A DNA stretch of 64,000 bases from Actinobaculum sp. 313 (GTDB lineage Bacteria > Actinomycetota > Actinomycetes > Actinomycetales > Actinomycetaceae), in NCBI RefSeq assembly GCF_003073475.1, contig NZ_CP029033.1, positions 806,001 to 870,000 of the forward strand, in the 5' to 3' direction. Each line of letters begins with the position of its first letter. The first letter of the stretch is position 1. A program made the translations under genes and the position numbers. Positions 38,486 through 48,481 of this stretch are shown piece after piece. The notes under the pieces were generated by a model. It was not told the origin of the DNA, ran no database searches, and worked only from the letters and a program-made list of their open reading frames with translations.

Positions 38486-38860
38486 GTGCCCACTATTCAG
38501 CAGCTGGTCCGCAAGGGCCGCTCAACAAAAGTCTCGGCGGCTAAGACGCCGGCGCTGAAGGGAAGCCCGCAGCGTCGTGGTGTCTGCACCCGCGTTTTCA
38601 CCACCACCCCGAAGAAGCCGAACTCTGCGTTGCGTAAGGTTGCGCGTGTTCGTCTGTCGTCGGGCATCGAGGTGACGGCGTATATCCCGGGCGAGGGGCA
38701 CAACCTCCAGGAACACTCCATCGTTCTGGTTCGTGGTGGCCGTGTGCGCGACCTTCCCGGTGTGCGCTACAAGATCATTCGCGGCGCACTGGATACCCAG
38801 GGTGTGAAGAACCGCCAGCAGGCGCGCAGCCGTTACGGCGCCAAGAAGGAGAAGAACTAA
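38486..38860 (+). CDS. rpsL: 30S ribosomal protein S12 (Arg at position 88)
   Basis: 124 residues; decoding-centre protein. Begins [14 protein letters not shown] start at 38486 behind GCAGGAGAG. The streptomycin loops can be read directly: [12 protein letters not shown] keeps Lys43, but [10 protein letters not shown] has Arg88 (codon CGC at 38747-38749) where almost all bacteria have Lys. Lys88Arg is a known streptomycin-resistance change in mycobacteria (K87/K88 numbering in E. coli). The stop overlaps the rpsG start (TAATG). Confidence 0.97.
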   Translation: MPTIQQLVRKGRSTKVSAAKTPALKGSPQRRGVCTRVFTTTPKKPNSALRKVARVRLSSGIEVTAYIPGEGHNLQEHSIVLVRGGRVRDLPGVRYKIIRGALDTQGVKNRQQARSRYGAKKEKN

Positions 38861-39330
38861 TGCCTCGTAAGGGACCTGCGCGCAAGCGCCCGCTCACAGC
38901 AGACCCGGTGTACGGTTCAACCCTGGTGACCCAGCTTGTCAACCGCGTTCTGCGCGACGGCAAGAAGTCCACCGCCCAGCGCATCGTATACGGCGCGCTG
39001 GAAGGTGTGGCGGAGAAGTCCGGCCAGGACTCGCTGACCGTTCTCAAGCGGGCCATGGATAATATCCGGCCGTCGCTGGAGGTACGCTCTCGCCGTGTGG
39101 GCGGTGCGACCTACCAGGTCCCTGTCGAGGTGAAGTCCGGACGCGCCACCACGCTGGCGCTGCGCTGGCTGGTGGATTACGCCCGCGAACGGCGTGAGAA
39201 GACCATGACCGAGCGCCTCCTCAACGAGATCCTCGACGCTTCTAACGGCCTCGGTGCCGCCGTGAAGCGGCGTGAGGATACGCATCGAATGGCGGAGTCC
39301 AACAAGGCCTTCGCGCACTACCGCTGGTAA
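38860..39330 (+). CDS. rpsG: 30S ribosomal protein S7
   Basis: 156 residues; organises the head of the 30S subunit near the E site. Begins [20 protein letters not shown]; the RNA-binding helices and the beta-arm region [14 protein letters not shown] are present, ending [10 protein letters not shown]. Start overlaps the rpsL stop by one base. A short hairpin GGGCGC-TAG-GCGCCC (39338-39352) separates it from fusA. Confidence 0.97.
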   Translation: MPRKGPARKRPLTADPVYGSTLVTQLVNRVLRDGKKSTAQRIVYGALEGVAEKSGQDSLTVLKRAMDNIRPSLEVRSRRVGGATYQVPVEVKSGRATTLALRWLVDYARERREKTMTERLLNEILDASNGLGAAVKRREDTHRMAESNKAFAHYRW

Positions 39331-39375
39331 TGACGTTGGGCGCTAGGCGCCCTTGAAGGAAAAGAGAACTAGAAC

Positions 39376-41502
39376 GTGGCACTTGACGTGCTGACGGACC
39401 TCAGCAAGGTCCGCAATATCGGAATCATGGCGCATATTGACGCTGGCAAAACCACCGTCACAGAGCGCATTCTGTACTACACCGGCATTAACTACAAGAT
39501 CGGTGAAACTCACGACGGCGCCTCCACCACCGACTGGATGGAGCAGGAGAAGGAACGTGGCATCACGATCACTTCCGCCGCGGTGACTGCCTTCTGGAAC
39601 GGCACGCAGGTCAATATCATTGACACCCCCGGCCACGTCGACTTCACCGTGGAGGTGGAGCGTTCGCTGCGCGTTCTTGACGGTGCGGTGGCAGTTTTCG
39701 ACGGCAAGGAAGGCGTGGAGCCGCAGTCGGAGACCGTGTGGCGCCAGGCCGATAAGTACAACGTGCCGCGCATTTGCTTCATTAACAAGATGGACAAGCT
39801 TGGCGCCGATTTCGACTTCTCGGTCCAGACCATCCGTGATCGTCTGCATGCCACTCCGGTTGTTATCACCTTCCCGATCGGAGCGGAGAATGAGTTTGAT
39901 GGCGTCGTCGACGTCCTGACGATGAAGGCTCTGCGTTTCCCGGAGAAGGATGAGAAGGGTAACGACACCAAGGGCATCGTCGTCGTCGAGGAAGACATTC
40001 CCGCCGATCTTGTCGCCAAGGCCGAGGAATACCGCATGGCCGCCGTTGAAGCCGCCGCGGAGGCCAACGAAGAGCTGATGGAGAAATTCCTGGAGGAAGA
40101 GGAACTGACACTGGAGGAGATCCAGGCGGGCCTGCGTGAGCGCACCATCGCCTCCGAGATCTACCCGGTGTTCTGTGGTTCAGCCTACAAGAATAAGGGC
40201 ATTCAGCCTATGCTTGACGGCGTCGTTTCCTACCTGCCTTCGCCGCTGGATATTCCGGCTACTACCGGTTTCCGCCCCGGCCATGAGGACGAGGGTGCAA
40301 CCGAGGTGCGCAAGGCGGATGAGAACGAGGCCTTCGCGGCGCTAGCCTTCAAGATCGCCGTGCACCCGTTCTACGGCAAGCTGACCTACATCCGCGTGTA
40401 CTCGGGCAAGGTGGCACAGGGCACTCAGGTAATGAATGCCACCAAGGGTCGCAAGGAGCGCATCGGCAAGATGTTCCAGATGCATTCCAACCACGAGAAC
40501 CCGGTTGAGGTGGCGCATGCCGGCCATATCTATGCTTTTGTTGGATTGAAGGAGACGACGACGGGTGACACGCTGTGTGCGCTTGATCAGCCTGTCGTGC
40601 TCGAATCGATGACCTTCCCGGATCCGGTGATCCACGTGGCCATCGAACCAAAGTCGAAGAACGACCAGGAGAAGCTCTCTATCGCCATCCAGAAGTTGGC
40701 GGAGGAGGATCCGACGTTCACCGTGCGGCAGGATGAGGAGTCCGGCCAGACCGTCATCGGCGGTATGGGCGAGCTTCATCTTGACATCATCGTCGACCGT
40801 ATGCGGCGCGAGTTCAAGGTAGAGGCTAATGTCGGTGCGCCGATGGTCGCCTACCGTGAGACAATCCGTAAGAAGGTCGATAAGGTCGAGTACACGCATA
40901 AGAAGCAGACCGGTGGTTCCGGCCAGTTCGCGCGTGTCATCGTTTCGCTTGAGCCGCTGACCGATGCCGAAGACGGCGCAACCTACGAATTCGAGGATGC
41001 CGTCACCGGTGGCCGCGTGCCCCGGGAGTATATCCCGTCGGTCGATGCGGGTATCCAGGAAGCCATGCAGAATGGTGTTCTAGCGGGTTACCCGATGGTG
41101 GATATCAAGGCGACACTGCTCGACGGTGCGTATCACGAGGTCGATTCTTCGGAGATGGCGTTCAAGATCGCCGGTAACCAGGTACTGAAGGAGGCCGCCA
41201 AGCGTGCCAACCCGGTGCTGTTGGAGCCGGTGATGGACGTCGAGGTGCGGACTCCGGAAGAGTACATGGGTGATGTTATCGGCGATTTGAACTCTCGCCG
41301 TGGCATGATCAAATCCATGGAGGACGCCACCGGTGTGAAGGTGGTTCGCGCCAACGTTCCCCTCAGCGAGATGTTCGGCTACGTCGGTGATTTGCGTTCC
41401 AAGACTCAGGGGCGTGCGGTCTACACGATGCAGTTTGACTCCTATGCGGAGGTTCCGAAGAACGTGTCCGAGGAGATCATCAAGAAGACCCGGGGCGAGT
41501 GA
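39376..41502 (+). CDS. fusA: Elongation factor G
   Basis: 708 residues; GTPase driving translocation. GTP-binding motifs: AHIDAGKTT (P-loop, about 17-25), DTPGHVDFT (G3) and NKMDKLGAD (G4). Domains II-V follow, including [14 protein letters not shown] and the C-terminal [18 protein letters not shown] start 45 bases after rpsG. Same operon as rpsL, rpsG and tuf. Confidence 0.98.
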   Translation: MALDVLTDLSKVRNIGIMAHIDAGKTTVTERILYYTGINYKIGETHDGASTTDWMEQEKERGITITSAAVTAFWNGTQVNIIDTPGHVDFTVEVERSLRVLDGAVAVFDGKEGVEPQSETVWRQADKYNVPRICFINKMDKLGADFDFSVQTIRDRLHATPVVITFPIGAENEFDGVVDVLTMKALRFPEKDEKGNDTKGIVVVEEDIPADLVAKAEEYRMAAVEAAAEANEELMEKFLEEEELTLEEIQAGLRERTIASEIYPVFCGSAYKNKGIQPMLDGVVSYLPSPLDIPATTGFRPGHEDEGATEVRKADENEAFAALAFKIAVHPFYGKLTYIRVYSGKVAQGTQVMNATKGRKERIGKMFQMHSNHENPVEVAHAGHIYAFVGLKETTTGDTLCALDQPVVLESMTFPDPVIHVAIEPKSKNDQEKLSIAIQKLAEEDPTFTVRQDEESGQTVIGGMGELHLDIIVDRMRREFKVEANVGAPMVAYRETIRKKVDKVEYTHKKQTGGSGQFARVIVSLEPLTDAEDGATYEFEDAVTGGRVPREYIPSVDAGIQEAMQNGVLAGYPMVDIKATLLDGAYHEVDSSEMAFKIAGNQVLKEAAKRANPVLLEPVMDVEVRTPEEYMGDVIGDLNSRRGMIKSMEDATGVKVVRANVPLSEMFGYVGDLRSKTQGRAVYTMQFDSYAEVPKNVSEEIIKKTRGE

Positions 41503-41617
41503 GTCCCACCGGTCCTGTACAATCAGTTTCCGAAATAAAAAGCACTTAAGCCGGGTCTGATGCGATAGCATCTCACTCATCAGCTGAAAGTCAATCGAGA
41601 GTCCCAGGAGGGCCCAA

Positions 41618-42808
41618 GTGGCGAAGGCCAAGTACGACAAGTCCAAGCCGCATATGAACATCGGCACCATCGGTCACGTCGATCACGGAAAGACGACGCT
41701 GACTGCTGCAATCACCAAGGTTCTGGCGGGCAAGTATCCCGAGCTGAACGAGTTCACCCCGTTCGACCAGGTTGATAACGCTCCCGAGGAGCGCCAGCGT
41801 GGTATTACCATCAACGTGTCCCACGTTGAGTACCAGACCGAGAAGCGTCACTACGCACACGTCGACGCCCCGGGCCACGCCGATTACATCAAGAACATGA
41901 TCACCGGCGCGGCGCAGATGGACGGCGCCATCCTCGTGGTGGCCGCCACCGACGGCCCGATGGCCCAGACCCGCGAGCACGTGCTGCTCGCCCGCCAGGT
42001 GGGCGTGCCGGATATCATCGTCGCCCTGAACAAGGCCGACATGGTGGATGACGACGAGCTGCTCGAGCTCGTCGAGATGGAGGTCCGCGACCTCCTGTCC
42101 TCGCAGGATTACGACGGCGACAACATTCCGGTTGTCAAGGTCTCTGCGCTGAAGGCTCTTGAGGGCGACGCACAGTGGACCGCTGCTGTCGAGGAGCTCA
42201 TGGATCAGGTTGATACCTACTTCCCGGATCCGGTTCGCGACCTCGACAAGCCGTTCCTCATGCCGATCGAGGACGTCTTCACGATTACCGGCCGCGGCAC
42301 CGTGGTCACCGGTCGTGTGGAGCGCGGCCAGCTCAACATTAACTCTGAGGTTGAGATCATTGGTCTGCGCCCGACGCAGACCACCACCGTCACGGGTATT
42401 GAGATGTTCCACAAGCAGATGGACACGGCCGATGCCGGCGAGAACTGTGGTCTGCTGCTGCGTGGCACCAAGCGCGAGGAAGTCGAGCGCGGCCAGGTTG
42501 TGGCCAAGCCGGGCACGACCACTCCGCATACGGAGTTCGAGGCACAGGTTTACGTGCTGAAGAAGGACGAGGGTGGACGTCACAACCCGTTCTTCTCGAA
42601 CTACCGTCCGCAGTTCTATTTCCGCACCACGGACGTTACCGGCGTCATCACGCTGCCCGAGGGCACCGAGATGGTTATGCCCGGTGACAACACCGAGATG
42701 CGCGTTGATCTGATTCAGCCGATCGCCATGGAAGAGGGCCTCGGCTTCGCTATCCGCGAGGGTGGCCACACGGTCGGTTCCGGCCGTGTCATCAAGATCA
42801 TCAAGTGA
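41618..42808 (+). CDS. tuf: Elongation factor Tu
   Basis: 396 residues; delivers aminoacyl-tRNA. [14 protein letters not shown] (P-loop), [12 protein letters not shown] (switch I), [12 protein letters not shown] (switch II), NKADMVDD (G4), then beta-barrel domains with RTTDVTGVI and a final [14 protein letters not shown] start behind CAGGAGGG. Followed by a strong terminator. Confidence 0.98.
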   Translation: MAKAKYDKSKPHMNIGTIGHVDHGKTTLTAAITKVLAGKYPELNEFTPFDQVDNAPEERQRGITINVSHVEYQTEKRHYAHVDAPGHADYIKNMITGAAQMDGAILVVAATDGPMAQTREHVLLARQVGVPDIIVALNKADMVDDDELLELVEMEVRDLLSSQDYDGDNIPVVKVSALKALEGDAQWTAAVEELMDQVDTYFPDPVRDLDKPFLMPIEDVFTITGRGTVVTGRVERGQLNINSEVEIIGLRPTQTTTVTGIEMFHKQMDTADAGENCGLLLRGTKREEVERGQVVAKPGTTTPHTEFEAQVYVLKKDEGGRHNPFFSNYRPQFYFRTTDVTGVITLPEGTEMVMPGDNTEMRVDLIQPIAMEEGLGFAIREGGHTVGSGRVIKIIK

Positions 42809-42823
42809 TCTTCTGACGTAGGG

Positions 42824-42858
42824 ACGGGCCCGCTGCCGGGTGGCAGCGGGCCCGTTTT
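42824..42858 (+). terminator. Terminator after tuf
   Basis: 14-bp perfect stem (42824-42837 with 42842-42855), loop GGGT, followed by TTT. Ends the str operon before the sugar cluster. Confidence 0.85.
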
Positions 42859-42878
42859 GGTGTTTGCCCGTTTTCTGG

Positions 42879-42950
42879 CGAGAAGTGGAGGGTTTTTCGA
42901 GAAGTGCCGTGAAATCTCCTCCACTTCTTGCGCGACGCTCCATTTCTTGG
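42879..42950. repeat. Cluster of AGAAGTGGAG motifs in both orientations
   Basis: CGAGAAGTG occurs at 42879-42887 and 42898-42906. The inverse CCTCCACTTCT lies at 42918-42928, an 11-bp inverted repeat with 42881-42891, and a weaker inverse CTCCATTTCTTGG at 42938-42950. Four copies lie in 72 bases between tuf and the deoC stop. Confidence 0.5.
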
Positions 42951-43002
42951 CGGAGGGGTCGCGTGCCCTGCCGACGAGGCGTGGCGACGCGCGGCACGCC
43001 GG

Positions 43003-43686
43003 TCAAAGGCCGCTGCGAGCTTCCAGTTGAGCGATGAGGTCAACGCCGCGCGAGGTGCCGATCCGCGTCGCGCCCGCTGCGATGAAGGAGAGGGCAGCGT
43101 CGAGCGTGCGAATCCCACCCGCAGCTTTTACTTGGACGGCGTCGCCGACGCACTCCTTCATGAGCTGCACATCTGCAAGCGTCGCCCCGCGGGATCCAAA
43201 CCCAGTGGAGGTCTTGACGAAGTCGGGACGCACGCGCACTGCGACTTCCGCGACGGCGCGTTTCTCCTCGTCTGTGAGGTAGCAGTTCTCGAAGATGACC
43301 TTGGTAGTCACCGCGCTGGAGCGGGCGACGTCGACGATGGCTTGCATTTCGCGCTCAATGTAGGAGAGGTTCCCGGCCTTGAGCTCGGTGATGTTTATGA
43401 CGTAGTCGATCTCATCGGTACCGTTCGCGATGGCGTTGCGCGTCTCCGATACCTTGTCCTCGATGGTCACCTGCCCGAGTGGAAAGCCGATCGCCGCGCC
43501 GATGTGCACGCCGCTGCCGCGCAGAAGGTCGGCGCATTGGGCTACGGGATAGGGGTTGATCGCGACCATTGCGAAACCATGCGTTTGTGCTTCTTCACAC
43601 AACCGGACGAAGTCTTGTTTCGTCGCGTCCGGTCGCAGATTGGTGTGGTCGATCATCGCCGCGAGGCGAGCGGGGGTAATAGACAT
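43003..43686 (-). CDS. deoC: Deoxyribose-phosphate aldolase
   Basis: Class I aldolase splitting 2-deoxyribose-5-phosphate into glyceraldehyde-3-phosphate and acetaldehyde. 227 residues, TIM barrel. The Schiff-base Lys is in DFVKTSTGFGSRGAT, the proton-shuttle Lys in QVKAAGGIRT, and IGTSRGVDLI ends the barrel. I start it at the ATG at 43686 behind AGGAGA; the frame is open further upstream through repeats. Last gene of the leftward cluster, but separated by 196 bases from the SIS gene, so it may have its own promoter. In this setting it may act on another phosphorylated deoxy or keto sugar. Confidence 0.9.
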   Translation of the reverse strand: MSITPARLAAMIDHTNLRPDATKQDFVRLCEEAQTHGFAMVAINPYPVAQCADLLRGSGVHIGAAIGFPLGQVTIEDKVSETRNAIANGTDEIDYVINITELKAGNLSYIEREMQAIVDVARSSAVTTKVIFENCYLTDEEKRAVAEVAVRVRPDFVKTSTGFGSRGATLADVQLMKECVGDAVQVKAAGGIRTLDAALSFIAAGATRIGTSRGVDLIAQLEARSGL

Positions 43687-43704
43687 CGATTCTCCTGTGT
43701 ATAT

Positions 43705-43772
43705 CGGGTGGTGGCGTGAAATGCATGCCGGGTGGTGGCGCTGCGTGTCGGATAGTGCTGTTGCATGCCGGG
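43705..43772. repeat. Short repeats in the deoC upstream region
   Basis: CGGGTGGTGGCG is found at 43705-43716 and 43729-43740 (24 bases apart, about two helical turns), and TGCATGCCGGG at 43722-43732 and 43762-43772. They lie immediately upstream of the deoC binding site on the minus strand and may be operator half-sites or simple repeat expansion. Confidence 0.45.
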
Positions 43773-43882
43773 AATGCCGTGGACGTGCGTTGGGCGCTGC
43801 TGTGACGGCATGTCGGGCGTGCCGTGACGGTAGGTAGATGGCTCTGTGGAGGTGGAGCAGGGGAGTGCGCGCCACGCGTGGC

Positions 43883-44403
43883 CTACTCCATCGTGGCATG
43901 GCGTTCTCGCATTGATTCATCCGTCTCCTGGAGCTCGTACATTAGATCGAGAACAACTGCGTCGAGGGTCAAGAGAAGTGCCTGCTCGAACAGCGATCCC
44001 ATCGGTTGTACTGATGGGGAAGAGGCAACGACAAGAGTGGCGCTTGCGCACTGCGCCAGGGGGAGAGAGGATCGGCGGTAACAGCCACAACCGCGGCTCC
44101 GCTGGCTGCCGCGATGTGGGCATTGGCGAGTGGGCCCGCCGTCGACCCGGATCGAGAGGCCACAATCAGGAGATCGCCGACGCGGATCGCCGGTGAGGTG
44201 ACATCGCCCACCCGATGCGCACTTAGCCCAAGGTGCATCAGCCGATTGGTGAACGCCGTCAGCATGAGCCCCGAGCGCCCGGCGCCGCTGGTAAAGATCC
44301 GATTGGCCCGCACCATCGCCTGTTCGAGCGCTACCGCGCCGTCGTTGGCGGCCTGCGGCAGCACCGCCGCGAGTTCACGCAAAATCGTCGCTGCCGCCCT
44401 CAT
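43883..44403 (-). CDS. SIS-domain sugar isomerase, 6-phospho-3-hexuloisomerase-like (apparent frameshift)
   Basis: About 173 residues after repair. SIS phosphosugar-binding fold: IFTSGAGRSGLMLTAFTNRLMHLG (about 38-61), GDLLIVASRSGSTAGPLANA (Ser-rich phosphate loop) and AVVAVTADPLSPL. The best family match by memory is the PHI/HxlB group, which interconverts hexulose-6-phosphate and fructose-6-phosphate. The frame breaks in a five-G run on the plus strand (44059-44063); one more base gives LAQCASATLVVASSPSVQPM and the C-terminal helix FEQALLLTLDAVVLDLMYEL. The start overlaps the AraM-like stop (ATGA). No HPS (HxlA) partner is in the window. Confidence 0.75.
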
Positions 44404-45775
44404 GGCACGATGCTCTCTGTGGGGACCGGTTCTTCCGCCCAGAATCCGCCGGGTGCGAAGAGGGATGCGACGACGTCGTCCAGGGTGCCCGTCTCGAAAA
44501 GGACGTCCAAGATGGCATAGCGGGAGCGGATCGTCTGCGCCTGGTAATAGGTGCGGCGGAGTTTCTCGAGGGAGATTCCGATCATTGCCGGGTGGTAGGG
44601 GCGCCGACTGCCTTGAGCATGTCACGAATCTCCGCCGCGGGTGGCACCTGGGAGCGAAGGCGTGCACGGATCTGCGGCCATACCTCTTGAATGGCGGCCA
44701 CGCGCGAGGGTATCTCCTCGCGAGAAATGTATTTGCCTGCCGCCTGCCCGACGGCGGCCTCGGCTATGGCCGGCACGGACTGTAGCGCCCGCACCCTCGC
44801 CTCATTCTCCTGCGGTGTTGGCCACGAAGCAGCGACCTTCGCGGCGTCGACATCGGCGAAGTCGTGGCTCAGCACGGCGTCGTACACCGCGGCGATCGCC
44901 ATGGTGCCGATGCCGACCTTGGCGCCGTGTGATAGCGGTAGCGGCCAGTCGAGGCCGTAACCTTCCATTTCCCACTGGTGGGAGAAGTTGTGCCCGACGC
45001 CGGACCCGGGGCGCGAGGACTGTGCCGCCTGAATCGCCAGTCCGGCGAGCATTGCCTCTTCAACGAGACCTTCTAGTGCTCCTCGCTCACCCGTGCGAGC
45101 CGCGTCAGGGTGGGCGAGTGCCTCACGCAGCCCGTCTTGCACCAGGCCCCAGGCAAATGGTGCAAGCGGTTCAATACCGAGCGCATCGGCAATTATCCAG
45201 TCGGCACCTCCCGTGAACTTCTCCGTTAGGTCGGCATATCCGTTGGCAGTCATCATCGGCGGCGCCGTCGCGATGATGTCGAGATCTGCAACAATCCCGG
45301 CAGGTGCCGGGCAGGCTCGGGTGATCTTGAAGCCGTCCTTGGAGATGGCGGCGCCGAAGGCCGCATAACCATCCATCGACGCCGCCGTGCATATATGCAC
45401 ATAGGGGTGGGCGAGTTCTCCCGAAGCCAGTTTCACCAGATCGGATATTGTTCCGGAGCCGATGGAGCAGGCGGTGGCACCGGATTCTGCGAGTCGGCGG
45501 CGGATGCGCGTCACATTCTCGTATCCGGCATACACGGGAGGATCTGCCGGAAAGACCAGCGGGTCGGCAAGGGCGATGCCGGAAGCGGTTAATGCCGCGC
45601 GAACCGCGGGGCCGGCCAGGTTCCACGTCGTCTCGTCAGCGATGATCATCGCCTCCGGGGCGCCGGTTGTCGCGGCGAAAAGCGGGCCGGTGCACGAAAG
45701 GATTCCGCTTCCAATCTCAATCCGTCTGGTATCGTCGGCGTGGGCCAGCGCCTTCGTAATTCGCGTGGATGTCAT
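44400..45775 (-). CDS. araM: AraM-like sn-glycerol-1-phosphate dehydrogenase family protein (apparent frameshift)
   Basis: Iron/zinc alcohol-dehydrogenase-fold enzyme. 458 residues after repair. NAD(P) loop GSGTISDLVKLASG (about 100-113), then CTAASMDGYAAFGAAISKDG. Metal ligands lie in ADLTEKFTGGADW, SGVGHNFSHQWEMEG and LPLSHGAKVGIG. The first frame ends at 44582; a second frame of 61 codons (44400-44585) follows in ATGA overlap. It reads IGISLEKLRRTYYQAQTIRS, then RYAILDVLFETG, which matches the C-terminal helices of AraM proteins as I remember them. One more C at 44590-44592 fuses them as APTTPAMIGIS. So this is one gene, not two. Expected reaction: NAD(P)-linked glycerol-1-phosphate/dihydroxyacetone phosphate or a related phospho-polyol. 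Confidence 0.8.
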
Positions 45776-45782
45776 TGCTGCC

Positions 45783-47330
45783 CTACTCGCTGTAGTGATC
45801 GGTGACCCGGGCCATGAGCTCCTTCATCTGCTCGTATGACTCGCGGTAGGCCTGGTAGTTGAACATGTACTCCGCGTGGGCGGCGGGGTCGGGCTGGATG
45901 ACTTCGGCCACCTTCGTCATGGCAAGCGAGGCCGCTGGGATGTCCTCGTACCAGGAAGCGCCGACCGCGGCAACCATGGCCGAACCGAGGGCCGGCCCCT
46001 CCGGGACATTGGTGAGAACCAGTGGCACATTGGAGACATCGGCATGCATCTGTAGCCAGAGACGGTTGTTGGTCGCCCCACCCGAGACGATGATCTCGTC
46101 AACAGGTACGCCCTCGCCGCGCATGGCCTCTAGAATCGCCTCGGTGCCGAAGCAGATTCCTTCGAGAAGAGCGCGGAACATGTGCGCTTCCGTGTGGTGG
46201 AGTGTCAGCCCCCAGAACATCCCGCGTGAGCGGGCGTCGAAGTACGGCGCTCGATTCCCCTGGAAGTGATCGAGGCTGAGCAGCCCGTCACAGCCGATTG
46301 GAATAGCGGCGGCCTGCCGGGTGAGGACGTCGTAAATCGACTCGCCGGTTCGCGTCGACTCGGCGCGGGAGGCACCCGCCAGATTCTTAAGGAACCACTC
46401 GACGAGGGAGCCCGTTGAAGTCTGTCCGCCGTCGATGGTGTAGTAGCCCGGTACCGTCGCGCCCGTATATGCGCCCCATAGCCCGCGGGTGTGTATCTGC
46501 GTGGAGAGCTGGCCGGTAATAACATGAGAGGAGCCGGTGATAAGAGCGAGGCGACCCGGCGCTGCTACTCCAAGGCCGACGGCTCCAAGATAGGCGTCGA
46601 TTCCTCCCTCCACGATGGTGATGCCGGCAGGAAGTCCCAGTTCCTCGGCCGCTGCGGGGGCAAGCGGGCCGACGACGTCGCCCACCTGCAGTATCGTGCT
46701 TGGGTAGCGCTCGAGAATATCGCCTGCCTGCACGGCTTCGTACAACGACGTGGGCCAACCGCCATGGTCGTCGTCGTAGAAGTACTTTCCGGCGGCGTGG
46801 GAGACCGACATCGTCCAGCGCCCGGTGAGCCTGTGAACTAGCCAGTCGGTTTCGTCGCAAATGGTTTTGGTGCGCGAGAAGGTATCCGGTTCGTTCTCCT
46901 TCACCCACATCGCCTTCGGCAGTCCCCATTCTGCCGATACCGGGCCCTGCCCGCACACGCGCAGCGCCGGATCGCCGGTGGCGTACACGGCTTCGGCTTG
47001 CCGGACCGAGCGCACATCCATCCACAGGATGGCGGGGCGAGTGATCTCGTCGTTCTCGTCCAGAAATACCACGGTGCATGAGGTTGCATCCATGGAGATC
47101 GCGCGGATGAGGGTGGTATCGATTGCGGCATCGGCAACGGCCGCGCGGACGGCCGAAACGGTCTGCCGCCACCATTCGTGCGGGTTCTGTTCCGCCCAGC
47201 CGGGCCGAGGATAGGAGGTACTCCAGGGCGCTGTCCCAAAGCCGAGCTGCTTGCCGGTCACGTCGAAGACGCCGGCACGTGCCGAACCGGTGCCCATATC
47301 AATGCCAATGACGTATCCGCTGGTTTTCAT
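45783..47330 (-). CDS. FGGY-family carbohydrate kinase
   Basis: 515 residues, sugar/polyol kinase of the ribulokinase-xylulokinase-erythritol kinase group. The ATP-phosphate loop VIGIDMGTGSARAGVFD is at about 7-23. The catalytic Asp is probably in EGGIDAYLGAVGLG (about 242-255). Later motifs are GSSHVI (phosphate 2) and EIIVSGGATNNRLWLQ with EGPALGSAM (adenosine site). The substrate cannot be told from sequence alone. Gap to the AraM-like gene is 7 bases and to the dehydrogenase gene 21 bases: one operon. Confidence 0.88.
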   Translation of the reverse strand: MKTSGYVIGIDMGTGSARAGVFDVTGKQLGFGTAPWSTSYPRPGWAEQNPHEWWRQTVSAVRAAVADAAIDTTLIRAISMDATSCTVVFLDENDEITRPAILWMDVRSVRQAEAVYATGDPALRVCGQGPVSAEWGLPKAMWVKENEPDTFSRTKTICDETDWLVHRLTGRWTMSVSHAAGKYFYDDDHGGWPTSLYEAVQAGDILERYPSTILQVGDVVGPLAPAAAEELGLPAGITIVEGGIDAYLGAVGLGVAAPGRLALITGSSHVITGQLSTQIHTRGLWGAYTGATVPGYYTIDGGQTSTGSLVEWFLKNLAGASRAESTRTGESIYDVLTRQAAAIPIGCDGLLSLDHFQGNRAPYFDARSRGMFWGLTLHHTEAHMFRALLEGICFGTEAILEAMRGEGVPVDEIIVSGGATNNRLWLQMHADVSNVPLVLTNVPEGPALGSAMVAAVGASWYEDIPAASLAMTKVAEVIQPDPAAHAEYMFNYQAYRESYEQMKELMARVTDHYSE

Positions 47331-47351
47331 GGTGGTCCTTTCTGAGTCGCG

Positions 47352-48368
47352 TCATCGCGCGGTGTTGAGGTATTGGATTTTTCCTGTCGTAATGGAGGTG
47401 TTGCCTGCCTGGACAACTTCGACCGCGGCGAGCCCGTCCTCGCCCGTGGCCAGTGGCTCGGTATCGTGAATGATTGCGTCGACGAAGGCGGCGTCCTCGG
47501 CGCTGTACGCGTCGTGGTACAAGGTGCGCCATGAGGGGACAGTGTCGCGATATGAGGAGCCTTGCGCGCCGGAGACGACCACTCGATTGGCGTTCAGGTC
47601 GCCAATGTCAATGCGTCCGGTGGTGCCGTGGATTTCGACCCGGCTGTCGTATCCATAACGCACGCCCTGCGCACCGTTGATATGCCCGAGCGTGCCGTTG
47701 GAGAAGCGGGCGGTGAGTAGGACCGTGTCATAATAGTCCGGAGAGTGATCGTGCGCCTCCGCGCTGCGGAAGTTCCCGGCGATGGCATAGACGGAGGTGA
47801 TCTCCGCGCCGGTGAACCAGCGCAGCGCATCAATATCGTGGCTTGAGACTTCGGCCAGCGGGCCGTTGCTGGCCTGCAGATCGTACATCCAGGGGTGGGG
47901 GACGCTGGGACCGTGGGTCAGCGAGGTCACCGAGACGATATCGCCGATTGCACCTTGCTCAATGAGTTCCTTGGCCCGGCGATGGCCAAGGTCGAAACGA
48001 CGCATGAATCCGATCTGTAGTTTGACTCCCGCCCGGTGGGTGGCAGCGATCATCGCGCGGCATTCCTGTGCAGTGATTGCCATCGGCTTCTCGCACAGAA
48101 TGTGCTTTCCGGCTGCAGCGGCCTTCAGGACGGCGTCGTGGTGGTGCTTGGTTGGAGTCGTGATCACGACGGCGTCGATATTCGTAGCGAGGAGCTCATC
48201 CGCGGTTGCCACAACGTTGACGCCGAGTTCGCGCCGCGCCGCCGCACGCGCCTGTTGATTCGGATCGCACAGGGCAACGAGCTCCCCCTGCTTCACGTGG
48301 TGCAGAAATGCTTTGGCGTGAATGAGGCCGGCACGTCCCGCGCCGATGATTCCGATATGAACGGTCAT
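47352..48368 (-). CDS. Gfo/Idh/MocA-family dehydrogenase (inositol-dehydrogenase-like)
   Basis: 338-residue NAD(P)-dependent oxidoreductase, first gene of the leftward operon. The N-terminal Rossmann fold has IGIIGAGRAGLIHA (about 5-18) and HILCEKPMAITAQE with the catalytic EKP Lys. In the C-terminal half EVSSHDIDALRWFTG carries the His/Asp of the active site. This pattern is seen in inositol 2-dehydrogenase and relatives that oxidise a ring or sugar hydroxyl. ATG at 48368 behind GAAGGAGA; the frame is open to 48644 but without homology. Confidence 0.88.
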   Translation of the reverse strand: MTVHIGIIGAGRAGLIHAKAFLHHVKQGELVALCDPNQQARAAARRELGVNVVATADELLATNIDAVVITTPTKHHHDAVLKAAAAGKHILCEKPMAITAQECRAMIAATHRAGVKLQIGFMRRFDLGHRRAKELIEQGAIGDIVSVTSLTHGPSVPHPWMYDLQASNGPLAEVSSHDIDALRWFTGAEITSVYAIAGNFRSAEAHDHSPDYYDTVLLTARFSNGTLGHINGAQGVRYGYDSRVEIHGTTGRIDIGDLNANRVVVSGAQGSSYRDTVPSWRTLYHDAYSAEDAAFVDAIIHDTEPLATGEDGLAAVEVVQAGNTSITTGKIQYLNTAR

Positions 48369-48438
48369 CCCTGTCTCCTTCGACTGCGACCGGCGCGGGA
48401 GCTGCCTGCCTGTACGCGACGTTGCGCCAGTACCTCTG

Positions 48439-48469
48439 AGCCTACACCTGTACGGACAACCGGACAACC
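48439..48469 (-). promoter_or_regulatory. Promoter/operator candidate of the sugar operon
   Basis: On the minus strand TTGTCC (complement of 48462-48467), a 17-base spacer and TAGGCT (48439-48444). Two adjacent copies of GGACAACC (48454-48461 and 48462-48469, plus strand) cover the -35 box and spacer, where the divergent GntR regulator could bind. Confidence 0.4.
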
Positions 48470-48481
48470 CTTTTGGCAGAA

